From NCBI RefSeq assembly GCF_012972705.2, contig NZ_JABCSC020000003.1:372001-436000 (forward strand): a stretch of 64,000 bases of DNA, given 5' to 3'. A program made the translations under genes and the position numbers. Below, piece after piece: positions 9,274 to 17,365 of this stretch. The notes under the pieces are model-generated. The model was given only the letters and a program-made list of their open reading frames with translations. It was not told the origin of the DNA and did no database searches. The stretch comes from Uliginosibacterium aquaticum (GTDB taxonomy: Bacteria > Pseudomonadota > Gammaproteobacteria > Burkholderiales > Rhodocyclaceae). How positions within the stretch are numbered: position 1 is the first letter of the stretch; every line of letters begins with the position of its first letter.

Positions 9274-10281
9274 TCACCACGGCAGTGACAGGTAGTACTG
9301 CCCCAGCTCGGTGAGCTGGCCATCGGCGCCGAGCAGGCTGGTGTAGTGCGTGTCATTGCTCCAGCGTCCGGTGAACCAGGCGTAGCGGAAGACGTCGCTG
9401 CGCGCTTCCAGCAGCGCCACCATTTCCTGCATCTGCGCTTTCTGCTTGGCCACCGAGTCGATCTGCGCGCTGCCGTCTCCTGTATGCCAGTTGGCGAACT
9501 CGGTCACCCACAGGGGCTTGGCGTATTTCTGCAGGCGATCCAGCTGGGCGACCAGGCCGTAGTCATACCAGTGGAAGGCGAGATAATCGATCTGCGGTTC
9601 GCGCTGGGCGTTGGCGGCGCGGTAGGCGGCATAGAAGGCGTCCAGCCAGACCACCGGATCGCTGTAGCCGCTCAGCGTGCCCCAGGTGATGGCGGGGCCG
9701 ACCAGCTTGACCCCGGTTTTCGCGGCCAGCGCCTCGTAGCCGGGCCAGATCGCGGCGGCTTGCGCTGGCGTGAGATTGGCCTGATCCGTGAGGTTCGGCT
9801 CATTCATGACGAGCAGGTACTTGATGTGCGGATTGGCGAGCAGGAAGGCTTCGACCTTGGCAGCATCGAAGTTGCCATTCCACAGCATCGGGATGAAGTC
9901 CATCGCGTAGCGGCTGCGATAGTCGGCCGGTGCGCTGGTGCTGGGCTGCGGGCTCCAGTTGTACCACCAGGAAACTCCCGCCGAGAGTGCCGCGAGATCT
10001 GCCGCACTGGCCAGGTCATAGGCAATCCCGCGCTTGGCGCTCTTGGTGCGGGCCGCGTTGCTCCCACTCGATGCGCTGGCGCTTGTTCCCGCGCCGCTGG
10101 CTGCTGCGGCACTGCTGGCCAGGCTGTTGGCCGTGGCCGAACTCGCTGCGTTGGTGGCTGTCGGCGCTGGCTGCGTGCTGCCGCCGCTGCCACCCCCGCC
10201 GCAGGCCGCCAGGAGCAGGGCGAAGACGAGGAGGGCCGCAATCTGGCGGGCGCTGGGCCGGTGCAGGAGGAGGGCGAGCAT
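9274..10281 (-). CDS. lipoprotein glycoside hydrolase, GH128-like (beta-1,3-glucanase)
   Basis: A 335-residue lipoprotein: lipobox LLAAC with Cys27, then GGGGSGG and a Ser/Ala-rich linker to about residue 84, then a TIM-barrel glycosidase resembling the GH128/Asl1-like catalytic core. Candidate catalytic acids are Glu162 in VMNEPN and Glu262 in WVTEFANW, the expected strand 4 and strand 7 positions of a clan-A-like barrel. GH128 enzymes cut beta-1,3-glucans (family knowledge). The open frame extends to 10473, but the ATG at 10281 begins the signal peptide. The gene lies 22 bp downstream of the di-heme oxidoreductase and is probably in its operon. Family placement is from motif layout, not a search. 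Confidence 0.75.
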   Translation of the reverse strand: MLALLLHRPSARQIAALLVFALLLAACGGGGSGGSTQPAPTATNAASSATANSLASSAAAASGAGTSASASSGSNAARTKSAKRGIAYDLASAADLAALSAGVSWWYNWSPQPSTSAPADYRSRYAMDFIPMLWNGNFDAAKVEAFLLANPHIKYLLVMNEPNLTDQANLTPAQAAAIWPGYEALAAKTGVKLVGPAITWGTLSGYSDPVVWLDAFYAAYRAANAQREPQIDYLAFHWYDYGLVAQLDRLQKYAKPLWVTEFANWHTGDGSAQIDSVAKQKAQMQEMVALLEARSDVFRYAWFTGRWSNDTHYTSLLGADGQLTELGQYYLSLPW

Positions 10282-10303
10282 GGTGCGATGTCCGGAGCGA
10301 GGG

Positions 10304-12640
10304 TCAGAGGGAGTCGAGGAAGTCCAGCAGCGCCTTGCGGTCTGTGGCCGGCAGGGCCTCGAACTTCTTGCGCGTGGCCTCGGCCTCGCCGCCGTGCCAA
10401 AGAATGGCTTCCAGTGGCGAGCGGGCGCGGCCATCGTGCAGGTAGCGGGCCTTGTCCGCGCCACCCTGCACATACTTGAGCGAGCCGATGCCCCACAGCG
10501 GCGCGGTACGCCACATTGCAGGCTGGGCCTTGAACTCCTGCACTGTGTCGGCCAGATCCGGGCCCATGTCGTGCAGCAGCAGATCGCTGTAGGGATGGAT
10601 GATCTGGTTGCGCAGTTCGACGAAAGGATGGGTGTTGCCGGTCTTCAGCGTTGTGACGTGGCAGCTGCTGCAGCCGGTGCTGGCGAACAAGGCGGCGCCG
10701 GAGGCAATGGCTGCCGGATCGACGTCGTGCTCCACCGCCACGCGCATGCCGGCCGGATAGCCGCTGCGCAGGCTGCGCTGGGCGGGCACGCCAAGCAGGC
10801 TCAGGTAGTGGGTGAGGCGCTCGATCTCGCGGGGGGATAGCGCGGTCGCGGCGGAGGTGTTGCGACAGTCCGCTGCGCCCATCTGGCAGCAGTGCTGCGG
10901 ATACGGCGGAGTGGTGACGCTCATGTCGTTCATCATCGCTTCCGAAGCCTGATGGCGGATGCTGGCCTTGGAGGCTTTCCAGCCGAAGCGTCCGAGACGC
11001 GGCAGGCCGCTGTCTGGATCGAGTACCAGATTGAAGATGCCGCGAATACCATCGCCATTCTTGTCGGTGGGGTCGGCCAGCGCCACGATACTTTCCTCCG
11101 GCACGGCCTCCAGCAGCCCCATGCCGATCACCTGCGGTGCCTGGCGCACCGAGTAGAGCTTGGGCAGCGGCCCCTTGAAGGCGTACACAGGCTTGCGAAG
11201 CTCGACCTTGCTGCCATCGGGCAGGGTGCGGGTCTGGGTTTCGAATCTGCTGATCGTGACGTCATACGGATTGGCGCTGCTGCCGGTGGCGTGGTGTTGC
11301 ACGTTGAGACCGTAGGTGGGGTCCGGCGTGCGGCGGCCATCGGCCATGGCGCTGCCGGTCATCACCACCATCATGTCCAGCGCGGTGCCAGTTTCCGCAG
11401 CGGCGCCGCGGCCGTTATTCACGTGGCAAGCGATGCAGCGCTCCTGGTTGTAGCGCGGGCCCTGCTGACCGATGTGCTCGGTGAAGACCGGATTGGTCTT
11501 GTCGTGTTCGGAGTGGCTGCCATCCTTGAAGGAGGTATGGAAGAGGCGCCGGCCTTCGACGAAGCGCTGTACGTTCCGGATGCCGATGTTGTTGGCCGGC
11601 TGCTGGAATACGCGCATCGGCTCGTCGGCGTAGTTGTAGGAGATGCTGCTGTCGCCGCCGAGCAGGGCGGCCTCCGGCAGCGGTTCGGAATCGAGATTGG
11701 GGGCGATGCCATACCAGGGACGCAGGCCCTTGCCGACGACGTAGAGTTGCTCAAGCGAGTAGTAGCGGCTGCCGCCGCCATCGATCAGAGCTTTGCCGGC
11801 GAGCGCAGTGTCGGTGGTGTTCTGGGTGTAGTAGCGGCCGTTGGCGTAGAACGGCCAGCCGGCCTTGGCGGCATCGAGGGTCATTTCCCAGCGTGCCAGG
11901 CGTACCGCCGGCGCCAGCTCGATCTTGTCCCCGGCCTTGAGCGGGCTGTGCGGATCGGTGCGCCAGTTCGAATCGAACTCGATCATGCAGTCCTGGCGTG
12001 GCTGATCCGCGTGGCAGAAGGGCAGGTTCTTTTCGGTCGGGTTGTTGAAGCCGGTGTTCATGGACCAGCCGTAGTCCCGCACTTCGGGGTTCTGGATGTT
12101 GCGGAACAGGCTGAAGGTGGTGCCATCGAAACTGCCGCCATTGGAATGCAGGAAGATCTGGATCTTCTTGCCGCCGGCCGGGATGGTGTCGCGGATCTCG
12201 AGGCCCAGGGTGCGGTTCTGGAAGTAGAAGGTGGGGAAAGTGAAGTAGGCGCCGGGGCCCTTGTCGGCTTCGAACCAGCCTTCGCCGCGCTCGCGTGCAT
12301 GGCGATCGGTGGTACGGAAACCGGCCAGTGTCACCAGGGAGCCATCGGCCTCGGTGTATTGCAGTTGTTCGATGAACTGGGTGCCGGCCGGGAACAGTGG
12401 CACATAGCCGTTCGGACCGACTTCCCCACCTGCCGGCAAACCTTCGCTGACCCAGGGTGCGGAAGACGCTGCCACGGACGAGGCGGAAGAGGCGGCTACG
12501 GAACTCGTGCTGCCGCCCGCCGCGCCGCCGCCTCCACTGCCACCTCCACCACAGGCCGCGAGCAGACTGAGCAGGAGTGGCCAGAGGCGGCGCACGAAGG
12601 ATGGACTCTGCGGGGCGCAGGAGGATGGATTCGGATGCAT
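10304..12640 (-). CDS. di-heme oxidoreductase family lipoprotein (c-type cytochrome)
   Basis: A 778-residue lipoprotein with lipobox SLLAAC (Cys30), a Gly/Ser/Ala linker to about residue 65, an N-terminal region of about 330 residues and a C-terminal di-heme domain. Two c-type heme sites are visible: CIACH near residue 401 and CSSCH near residue 657. This matches the di-haem oxidoreductase (DUF1111, so-called thiol oxidoreductase) family, whose members move electrons outside the cytoplasm; the long N-terminal extension is unusual and unassigned. AGGGAG precedes the ATG. The gene heads an operon with a glucanase and is divergent from a PQQ sugar dehydrogenase, suggesting sugar- or polysaccharide-linked redox chemistry (inference). 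Confidence 0.82.
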   Translation of the reverse strand: MHPNPSSCAPQSPSFVRRLWPLLLSLLAACGGGGSGGGGAAGGSTSSVAASSASSVAASSAPWVSEGLPAGGEVGPNGYVPLFPAGTQFIEQLQYTEADGSLVTLAGFRTTDRHARERGEGWFEADKGPGAYFTFPTFYFQNRTLGLEIRDTIPAGGKKIQIFLHSNGGSFDGTTFSLFRNIQNPEVRDYGWSMNTGFNNPTEKNLPFCHADQPRQDCMIEFDSNWRTDPHSPLKAGDKIELAPAVRLARWEMTLDAAKAGWPFYANGRYYTQNTTDTALAGKALIDGGGSRYYSLEQLYVVGKGLRPWYGIAPNLDSEPLPEAALLGGDSSISYNYADEPMRVFQQPANNIGIRNVQRFVEGRRLFHTSFKDGSHSEHDKTNPVFTEHIGQQGPRYNQERCIACHVNNGRGAAAETGTALDMMVVMTGSAMADGRRTPDPTYGLNVQHHATGSSANPYDVTISRFETQTRTLPDGSKVELRKPVYAFKGPLPKLYSVRQAPQVIGMGLLEAVPEESIVALADPTDKNGDGIRGIFNLVLDPDSGLPRLGRFGWKASKASIRHQASEAMMNDMSVTTPPYPQHCCQMGAADCRNTSAATALSPREIERLTHYLSLLGVPAQRSLRSGYPAGMRVAVEHDVDPAAIASGAALFASTGCSSCHVTTLKTGNTHPFVELRNQIIHPYSDLLLHDMGPDLADTVQEFKAQPAMWRTAPLWGIGSLKYVQGGADKARYLHDGRARSPLEAILWHGGEAEATRKKFEALPATDRKALLDFLDSL

Positions 12641-12780
12641 GAGCGGGCTCTCCCTGATTGGGCGGCTTCTGGGGCCGCTTGTGATTGAGCGGAAGTCTGC
12701 CCTTCTGGGTGAATTGGTTGTTTGCCAAAACGATCGGCGTGGAGAAGCGTGGGATAGACGTTTTTTTACATCTCACGATG

Positions 12781-12808
12781 CCGTCAGTACGCGTCACTTG
12801 GCTGACGG
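12781..12808. promoter_or_regulatory. inverted repeat, possible operator
   Basis: CCGTCAG (12781-12787) and CTGACGG (12802-12808) form perfect arms around a 14-base spacer, centre to centre two helical turns apart. It sits just upstream of the predicted -35 of the PQQ dehydrogenase gene, where an activator would bind. Confidence 0.4.
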
Positions 12809-12829
12809 ATTGCGTCAATTAATGCCTTT

Positions 12830-12857
12830 TTGCGGCATCTTTGGCGGGCGATACTAT
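12830..12857 (+). promoter_or_regulatory. candidate sigma-70 promoter for the PQQ dehydrogenase
   Basis: TTGCGG (-35) and TACTAT (-10) are 16 bp apart, 87 bp before the start codon. Confidence 0.4.
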
Positions 12858-12943
12858 GCACCGTGGAAGGCTCTGGTCCGGATCGCTGAACCTGGCTTTG
12901 TGTCTTCAGTCGAAGCCTTACCCTGACAAGAGCGAGTACGACG

Positions 12944-14080
12944 ATGTGGATAGCCCGATACCTGAGCGCGGGCCTTGCCGGCCTGAGCGCCCTGACTGCC
13001 CTGGCCGCTGAAGCCCCGCGCTGCGATGCTGTGGCCGCTGCTCCCAGTCCGGGGCGGATCCAGCTCAGCGAAGTCGCACGCGGGCTGGAGAACCCCTGGG
13101 CGCTGGTCTTCCTGCCCGATGGCCGCATGCTAGTGAGCGAGCGCCCGGGGCGGCTGCGCCTCGTCACGCCGCAAGGGCAGCTCTCGGCTCCGCTGGCGGG
13201 CGTGCCGGCGGTCGTCGCCAAGGGGCAGGGCGGCCTGCTGGATGTGGCGCTGGATCCGGATTTTGCCCGCAATCGTCTCGTCTATCTGGGCTACGCCGAA
13301 GCCGGCGAGGGTGGAGCCGGCACCGCCATTGCAAGCGCCCGGCTCGATGAGGCTGGCCTCGCCCTGCGCGAGCTGCGCGTGATCTACCGACAGACGCCCA
13401 AGGTCTCCGGCAGCGGTCACTTTGGTGTGCGCTTCGCCTTCGGCGCCGACGGTAAGCTCTACGCTGCGCTGGGCGAGCGCCAGAAATTCGAGCCGGCTCA
13501 AGACCCGCAACAAAGCCTCGGTAAGGTGATCCGCCTGAACCCGGATGGCAGCGCACCAGCCGACAATCCCTTCACGGGCAAGGCCGGCTGGCTGCCGGAA
13601 ATCTGGTCGCTGGGCCATCGCAATCCCCAGGGCTTCGCCCGTCAGCCAGGGAGTGATCGTTTGTGGCTGGTCGAACACGGTGCGCGCGGTGGCGACGAGA
13701 TCAATCTGCTCGCTGCCGGCACGAACTACGGCTGGCCGGTGATCAGCTACGGCACCCACTACACCGGTCTCAAGATCGGCGAGGGTCAGGCGAAGCCCGG
13801 CATGGCCCAACCGCAATGCTATTGGGACCCTTCCATCGCACCGGGCAACATGAGTTTCTATAGCGGCGACAAGGTTCTCGGCTGGCGCGGCAACCTGTTC
13901 GTGGCGGCGCTGAAGGATCAGGCGGTGCACCGCCTGACGCTGGATGGCACGCGCATCAGCGGCGCCGAGCGCATCCCGGTCGGCAAACGGGTACGCGATA
14001 TCCGAGTGGGGCCGGATGGCTGGCTTTATCTCATCACCGACGAGTCCGAGGGGCAGATCCTGCGGCTGAGCCTGCAATGA
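12944..14080 (+). CDS. PQQ-dependent aldose sugar dehydrogenase
   Basis: A 378-residue secreted quinoprotein of the soluble glucose dehydrogenase/YliI (Asd) family that oxidises aldoses to lactones in the periplasm. A signal peptide covers about residues 1-22. The beta-propeller begins RGLENPWALVFLPDGRMLVSE, as is usual for the family. His159 in SGSGHFGVRFAFG fits the catalytic base, and GHRNPQGFAR and VEHGARGGDEINLL are conserved cofactor-pocket segments. It is divergent from the di-heme lipoprotein/glucanase operon and could feed it electrons (inference). PQQ synthesis genes are not in the window. A strong terminator follows immediately. Confidence 0.9.
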   Translation: MWIARYLSAGLAGLSALTALAAEAPRCDAVAAAPSPGRIQLSEVARGLENPWALVFLPDGRMLVSERPGRLRLVTPQGQLSAPLAGVPAVVAKGQGGLLDVALDPDFARNRLVYLGYAEAGEGGAGTAIASARLDEAGLALRELRVIYRQTPKVSGSGHFGVRFAFGADGKLYAALGERQKFEPAQDPQQSLGKVIRLNPDGSAPADNPFTGKAGWLPEIWSLGHRNPQGFARQPGSDRLWLVEHGARGGDEINLLAAGTNYGWPVISYGTHYTGLKIGEGQAKPGMAQPQCYWDPSIAPGNMSFYSGDKVLGWRGNLFVAALKDQAVHRLTLDGTRISGAERIPVGKRVRDIRVGPDGWLYLITDESEGQILRLSLQ

Positions 14081-14109
14081 AAAGAGCCGGCACGCGGCCG
14101 GCTCTTTTT
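14081..14109 (+). terminator. bidirectional terminator
   Basis: Stem AAAGAGCCGGC (14081-14091) / GCCGGCTCTTT (14097-14107) follows the dehydrogenase stop directly and also faces the convergent metY gene. Confidence 0.85.
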
Positions 14110-14126
14110 ATCTGCGTGAGATGCGT

Positions 14127-15398
14127 TCAGACCGCCGCCAAGGCCTGATCCAGATCGGCGATCAGGTCGTCGATATGCTCGATGCCGATCGACAGGCGCA
14201 CCATATCTTCCGATACGCCGGCCTTCTTCAACTCCTCGGCCGAGAGCTGACGGTGCGTGGTGCTGGCCGGGTGGCAAGCCAGCGATTTGGCATCGCCAAT
14301 ATTCACCAGACGCGTGATCAGCTTCAGTGCATCCTGGAAGCGCGCGCCGCCTTCACGCCCGCCCTTCACGCCGAAGGTCAGCAGACCCGAGGCCTTGCCG
14401 CCGAAGTACTTGTCGACCAGCGGCTTCGAGGGGTGATCCGCCAGTCCGGCGTAGTTCACCCAGGCGGCCTTCGGATGCGTGCGGAGGAATTCGGCCACCT
14501 TGGTGGCGTTCTCCACATGGCGATCCATGCGCAGCGCCAGGGTCTCCAGCCCTTGCAGGATCAGGAAGCTGTTGAAGGGCGAGATCGCCGCGCCCATGTT
14601 GCGCAGCGGCACCGTGCGGGCGCGGCCGATGAAGGCCGCCGGACCCAGCGCCTCGGTGTAGACCACGCCGTGGTAGCTCACTTCTGGCTCGTTCAGGCGC
14701 TTGAAGCGCGCCTTGTGCTCGGCCCACGGGAACTTGCCCGAATCGACGATGATGCCGCCAATGCTGGTGCCATGGCCGCCCATGTACTTGGTGAGCGAAT
14801 GCACCACGATGTCCGCACCGTGCTCGATCGGGCGCGTCAGGTAGGGCGAAGGCACGGTGTTGTCCACGATCAGCGGCACGCCGCCGGCATGCGCCACTTC
14901 AGCGAAGGCGGCGAAATCCACCACGTTACCGAGCGGATTGCCGATGGATTCGCAGTAGATCGCCTTGGTACGCTCATCAATCAGTGCCGCAGCAGCCTGC
15001 GGATCAGCCGCATCGACGAATTTCACCGTGATGCCGTACTGCGGCAGGGTGTGGGCGAAGAGGTTGTAGGTGCCGCCGTAGAGCGCACTGGTGGCGATGA
15101 TGTTGTCACCCGCCTCGGCAATCGTGAGGATCGCGTAAGTGATCGCGGCCTGCCCCGACGCCAGCGCCAGCGCACCGATGCCGCCTTCGAGCGCGGCCAC
15201 GCGCTGCTCCAGTACATCGGTGGTGGGATTCATGATGCGCGTGTAGATGTTGCCCTTCACCTTCAGATCGAAGAGATCGGCTCCGTGCTGGGTGTCGTCG
15301 AAGGCATAGCTGGTGGTCTGGTAGATCGGCACCGCCACCGCCTTGGTGGTGGGGTCCGGGCTGTAACCGGCATGGATGGCCAGCGTATCAAAGCGCAT
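14127..15398 (-). CDS. metY: O-acetylhomoserine aminocarboxypropyltransferase (sulfhydrylase)
   Basis: A PLP enzyme of the Cys/Met metabolism family that makes homocysteine from O-acetylhomoserine and sulfide. The 423 residues are longer than MetB/MetC and match MetY, with the characteristic insertion around residues 215-260. PLP lysine is Lys204 in [20 protein letters not shown] near 179 and the opening [14 protein letters not shown] are family hallmarks. A GGAGG ribosome site lies 7 bases before the ATG and can be folded into a hairpin (15406-15423). The gene uses sulfide, which the cys operon at 38-44 kb would supply. Confidence 0.92.
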   Translation of the reverse strand: MRFDTLAIHAGYSPDPTTKAVAVPIYQTTSYAFDDTQHGADLFDLKVKGNIYTRIMNPTTDVLEQRVAALEGGIGALALASGQAAITYAILTIAEAGDNIIATSALYGGTYNLFAHTLPQYGITVKFVDAADPQAAAALIDERTKAIYCESIGNPLGNVVDFAAFAEVAHAGGVPLIVDNTVPSPYLTRPIEHGADIVVHSLTKYMGGHGTSIGGIIVDSGKFPWAEHKARFKRLNEPEVSYHGVVYTEALGPAAFIGRARTVPLRNMGAAISPFNSFLILQGLETLALRMDRHVENATKVAEFLRTHPKAAWVNYAGLADHPSKPLVDKYFGGKASGLLTFGVKGGREGGARFQDALKLITRLVNIGDAKSLACHPASTTHRQLSAEELKKAGVSEDMVRLSIGIEHIDDLIADLDQALAAV

Positions 15399-15405
15399 GA
15401 ATATT

Positions 15406-15423
15406 CCTCCGTGATGAAGGAGG
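15406..15423 (-). promoter_or_regulatory. hairpin covering the metY ribosome-binding site
   Basis: On the minus strand CCTCC (15423-15419) can pair with GGAGG (15410-15406), an 8-base loop between. The paired GGAGG is the Shine-Dalgarno of metY, so folding would hide it. Confidence 0.35.
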
Positions 15424-15510
15424 TGGATTCTGCGCGGTGAGGCCGGTACTGGAAAGCCCCTGTTTTGAATGTCCTTATGCCCGCAGGCAATAACCCTATC
15501 CGGCCTGAGC

Positions 15511-15516
15511 TAAAAT
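15511..15516 (+). promoter_or_regulatory. candidate -10 box of pyrF
   Basis: TAAAAT lies 36 bp before the pyrF start; no strong -35 is seen. The following bases resemble those after the pfp -10 candidate at 3209. Confidence 0.35.
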
Positions 15517-15546
15517 CGCGCCATTCCCTTCCCTCCGGATCGCATC

Positions 15547-16362
15547 ATGCCTTTCATCGCCGACCTTGCCGCCGCCTGGAAAAAGAACAACTCTCTGCTC
15601 TGCGTTGGTCTCGACCCGGATCTCTCCAAGTTTCCCGCCCATCTGCAAGGCAAGCCGGACGCGATCTACGAGTTCTGCAAGGCCATCGTCGATGCCACGG
15701 CCGACGTTGCCTGTTCCTTCAAGCCGCAGATCGCCTATTTCGCTGGCGAATCCGCCGAAGCTCAGCTCGAAGCCCTGATCGACTACATCCACGCCGAGTA
15801 CCCGGATATCACCGTCATCCTTGACGCCAAGCGCGGCGACATTGGCGCCACGGCGGCGCAATACGCCCGTGAAGCTTTCGTGCGCTATCAGGCCGACGCG
15901 CTCACCGTGAATCCCTACATGGGCTTCGACTCGGTCGAGCCCTACCTCGACTACCCGGACTGCGGCCTCATCGTGCTCTGCCGCACCTCCAACCCCGGCG
16001 GCTCCGACCTGCAGAACCTCACTGTTGAAGGCGGCAAGAAGCTGTATCAACACGTCGCCGGCCTCGTCGCCGAAAAGTGGAACAAACACGGTCAGGCCGC
16101 GCTGGTCGTCGGCGCCACCTTCCCGCAGGAGCTGGCCGACGTGCGCGCCATCATCGGCGACATGCCCCTGCTGGTGCCCGGCGTCGGCGCGCAAGGTGGC
16201 GATGTGCAAGCCACCGTGAATGCCGGCAAGACCGCCGCCGGCCTCGGCCTGATGATCAACTCCTCGCGCGCCATCCTCTACGCCGGCAAGGGCGAAGACT
16301 TCGCCGAGCAGGCCCGCAAGGTCGCCATCGCGACGCGCGACGACATCAACCAATACCGCTGA
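15547..16362 (+). CDS. pyrF: orotidine 5'-phosphate decarboxylase (type 2)
   Basis: Decarboxylates OMP to UMP, the last step of de novo pyrimidine synthesis. The 271-residue length is that of the longer subfamily 2. The catalytic block DAKRGDIG spans residues 93-100 with Lys95. NPYMGFDS, where the second half-site begins, and VPGVGAQGG with the phosphate-gripping region towards the C terminus are present. It stands alone here; the other pyr genes in the window are at 59.6-62.3 kb. A terminator follows after 34 bp. Confidence 0.95.
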   Translation: MPFIADLAAAWKKNNSLLCVGLDPDLSKFPAHLQGKPDAIYEFCKAIVDATADVACSFKPQIAYFAGESAEAQLEALIDYIHAEYPDITVILDAKRGDIGATAAQYAREAFVRYQADALTVNPYMGFDSVEPYLDYPDCGLIVLCRTSNPGGSDLQNLTVEGGKKLYQHVAGLVAEKWNKHGQAALVVGATFPQELADVRAIIGDMPLLVPGVGAQGGDVQATVNAGKTAAGLGLMINSSRAILYAGKGEDFAEQARKVAIATRDDINQYR

Positions 16363-16396
16363 GCCAAGCCGCTTCGTGCGGTAGCGTCAGACCAAG

Positions 16397-16421
16397 AAAC
16401 GGGCCGCATTGCGGCCCGTTT
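16397..16421 (+). terminator. bidirectional terminator after pyrF
   Basis: Perfect 11-bp stem AAACGGGCCGC / GCGGCCCGTTT with loop ATT, between convergent pyrF and the zinc-ribbon gene. Confidence 0.8.
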
Positions 16422-16453
16422 GCTTTGCATCGGATGGGCAAGACAGAGGGCTC

Positions 16454-16729
16454 TCAGTCGAACAGTTCCTCGAAGAAGCTCTTCTTGCGTTTGTGGCGGT
16501 AGTGCTCGTCGTGCTGTGGGCGCGGTGCGTGCTGAGGAGGTGGTGCAGAGGCTGGCACGACAGGGCGTGAAGCGACGGCGGGCGCCTGCTCGGCGGCATT
16601 GCGCTCAATGATCTTGTCCAGCTCGCCACGATCTAGCCAGACCCCCCGGCAGCCAGGGCAATAGTCGATCTCTATACCTTGGCGCTCGCTCATGATCAGG
16701 GTCTTGTCGGTACAGACGGGGCATTGCAT
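16454..16729 (-). CDS. zf-TFIIB zinc-ribbon domain protein
   Basis: A 91-residue protein with an N-terminal zinc ribbon: CPVC at residues 3-6 and CPGC at 24-27, followed by GVWLDRGELDKI, the signature of the zf-TFIIB (PF13453) group. A Pro/Ala/His-rich linker (about 48-75) leads to a basic and acidic tail, KRKKSFFEELFD. Function is not known for the family. I chose the ATG at 16729 because GGAG lies 8 bases before it; an ATG four codons upstream is possible. It is divergent from the marR gene and shares its upstream region with the two palindromes. Confidence 0.8.
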   Translation of the reverse strand: MQCPVCTDKTLIMSERQGIEIDYCPGCRGVWLDRGELDKIIERNAAEQAPAVASRPVVPASAPPPQHAPRPQHDEHYRHKRKKSFFEELFD

Positions 16730-16862
16730 GAGTTTCTCCATGTGGCTGCAAAGTGGCTGATTGGACCGCCGGAGCTGCCGCCGGTTCAGTGCGCGGCATG
16801 TCTCGACCGTCTTACGAGGCGTTCGCGCTGTGGAGGTGACTCTGTAATGGAAGGTTAAGACA

Positions 16863-16877
16863 GTTGTTATTAGCAAC
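16863..16877. promoter_or_regulatory. MarR-type operator, site 1
   Basis: GTTGTTATTAGCAAC is a GTTG-N7-CAAC palindrome 43 bp upstream of the marR start. Its twin lies 29 bp downstream. Confidence 0.6.
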
Positions 16878-16891
16878 CATCTTGTTAAGCT

Positions 16892-16906
16892 GTTGCGTAT
16901 CGCAAC
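16892..16906. promoter_or_regulatory. MarR-type operator, site 2
   Basis: GTTGCGTATCGCAAC is a nearly complete palindrome (GTTGC/GCAAC arms) with the same GTTG-N7-CAAC frame as site 1, 14 bp upstream of marR. It would overlap the promoter or leader, which fits autorepression of the marR-MFS pair. Confidence 0.65.
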
Positions 16907-16920
16907 CAAATAGTCTCCCC

Positions 16921-17364
16921 ATGCCCTCCCTCGATTCAAAGCAGGTTCTCGCTCAGCAGCTGCGCGAACTCATCCGTCTCTATCTCCTCGACCAGCGCCG
17001 CCACACCCACGCGCTGGGCTATTCACAGCACCACCGCCTGCTGATGCTTCTGCTGCGCAGCGGGCCGCTGACACAGGGGGAGTTCGGGCGCGTGGCGGGG
17101 CTGGACAAAAGCTGGATCAGCCGCATCGTGGATCGCTTTGTGGAGGAAGGGCTGGTTACGCGCGAGCCTTTGCCAGAGGACCGGCGCTGCCTGCAACTGC
17201 ACCTGACGAAGACCGGACTGGCCGAGGCGCGCAAGTTCGATGCGCTGCTTACCGCACGGACAGAGGGCTTGTTTGCCGGCATTCCGGATGATCAGCATGG
17301 CTTGATCGGGGCCGCGCTGGAGTCGCTGGTGCAAGGGCTGCGAGTCCGCAGCGAGGAGCTCTGA
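16921..17364 (+). CDS. MarR family transcriptional regulator
   Basis: A 147-residue winged-helix repressor. The core HTH-wing segment reads LTQGEFGRVAGLDKSWISRI then VDRFVEEGLVTREPLPEDRR, the DxR wing signature of MarR. N- and C-terminal helices provide the dimer interface. The ATG at 16921 is chosen because it follows the operator pair and starts at the first plausible helix. The next gene starts 1 base after this stop, so regulator and MFS pump are one operon, typical of ligand-relieved efflux control. Confidence 0.9.
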   Translation: MPSLDSKQVLAQQLRELIRLYLLDQRRHTHALGYSQHHRLLMLLLRSGPLTQGEFGRVAGLDKSWISRIVDRFVEEGLVTREPLPEDRRCLQLHLTKTGLAEARKFDALLTARTEGLFAGIPDDQHGLIGAALESLVQGLRVRSEEL

Positions 17365-17365
17365 A

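Larger units (their letters stand above)
12641..12943. other. divergent intergenic region, redox lipoprotein / PQQ dehydrogenase
   Basis: This 303-bp AT-richer spacer has no supported gene. It holds the Shine-Dalgarno of the leftward operon near 12648, a T-run at 12760-12766, a 7-bp inverted repeat at 12781-12808 and a sigma-70-like promoter at 12830-12857 reading towards the dehydrogenase. Confidence 0.6.

Noticed and set aside
10892-12688. 598-residue open frame on the plus strand
   Set aside because: Antisense to the di-heme lipoprotein gene, which has two heme motifs and a lipobox; the plus-strand product is motif-free.
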